13,374 nt of DNA from Puniceicoccales bacterium (GTDB lineage Bacteria > Verrucomicrobiota > Verrucomicrobiia > Opitutales > LL51). The DNA lies in contig JAIRZB010000075.1 of assembly GCA_031267435.1 (NCBI GenBank), positions 1 through 13,374 on the forward strand. The letters run 5' to 3'. The notes beneath the pieces were generated by a model that was not told the origin of the DNA, did no database searches, and saw only the letters and a program-made list of their open reading frames with translations. Positions 13,328 to 13,374 of this stretch are shown one piece after another (the stretch's first letter is position 1; every line of letters starts with the position of its first letter). Made by a program: the position numbers and the translations under genes.

Positions 13328-13374
13328 ATCATTAGATTATGAATGAGCGCAGATGTAAGAAAAATTCCCTGAGG

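Larger units (their letters stand above)
12982..13374. other. AT-rich region at the window end, no secure gene
   Basis: This holds the upstream region of the deaminase-like gene, dispersed repeat copy 4 and about 215 bp beyond it. AT-rich -10-like sequences (TATAAA, TATATT on the minus strand, 12988-13005) precede the deaminase-like gene but no -35 is clear. On the plus strand a 42-codon frame runs 13199-13327 with a weak ribosome site. TTGACA at 13302 starts a possible rightward promoter. A frame from ATG 13339 is open to the window edge and might be the start of a gene, but only 12 codons are visible. Confidence 0.5.

Overview
The window comes from the chromosome of a diderm bacterium. It encodes the C-terminus of an FtsI-type transpeptidase, a BamA outer-membrane assembly protein, the replicative helicase DnaB, GroEL/GroES and DnaK. 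The sequence is AT-rich. The style of GroEL, DnaK and BamA, together with secreted proteins of unknown family that resemble effectors, would fit a host-associated member of the PVC group (Verrucomicrobia/Chlamydiae). That placement is inference; no rRNA or other lineage marker is present.

Layout. At 1-256 (+) is the tail of ftsI. At 257-700 is a convergent intergenic stretch with one clear hairpin. At 701-4691 (-) are dnaB and bamA, with bamA starting inside the end of dnaB. At 4692-4919 is a gap holding three GC-rich hairpins in tandem and a separate inverted repeat in front of dnaB. At 4920-9185 (-) is a chaperone block in the order dnaK, a 60-codon membrane-protein gene with a strong ribosome binding site, groES, groEL. 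No CIRCE element is visible. Instead there is a good sigma-70-type promoter in front of groES with a 9-bp inverted repeat at the predicted start site, and palindromes in the dnaK leader. At 9186-13374 is an AT-richer accessory region.

The accessory region holds three genes for predicted exported proteins. (1) A protein-kinase-like protein (+, 9383-10607) is broken by a frameshift exactly at its catalytic loop. It also appears out of phase with an upstream poly-A start region. (2) A 303-residue exported protein of unknown family (-) follows. (3) A 397-residue exported protein (-) carries an H-x-E ... C-x-x-C signature typical of zinc-dependent deaminases. I read this as a small island of effector- or toxin-like genes.

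Four copies of a short dispersed repeat punctuate the accessory region, all in the same orientation (near 9324, 10672, 11707 and 13122). Its plus strand is GCCAAGA-R-TGC followed by a long purine tract. Two copies are almost identical over about 58 bp and include an 11-bp-stem hairpin. Read leftward, one copy looks like the terminator of the deaminase-like gene. The copy in front of dnaK contains a full match to the sigma-54 consensus. The same element, read rightward, seems to form the missing start of the kinase-like gene.
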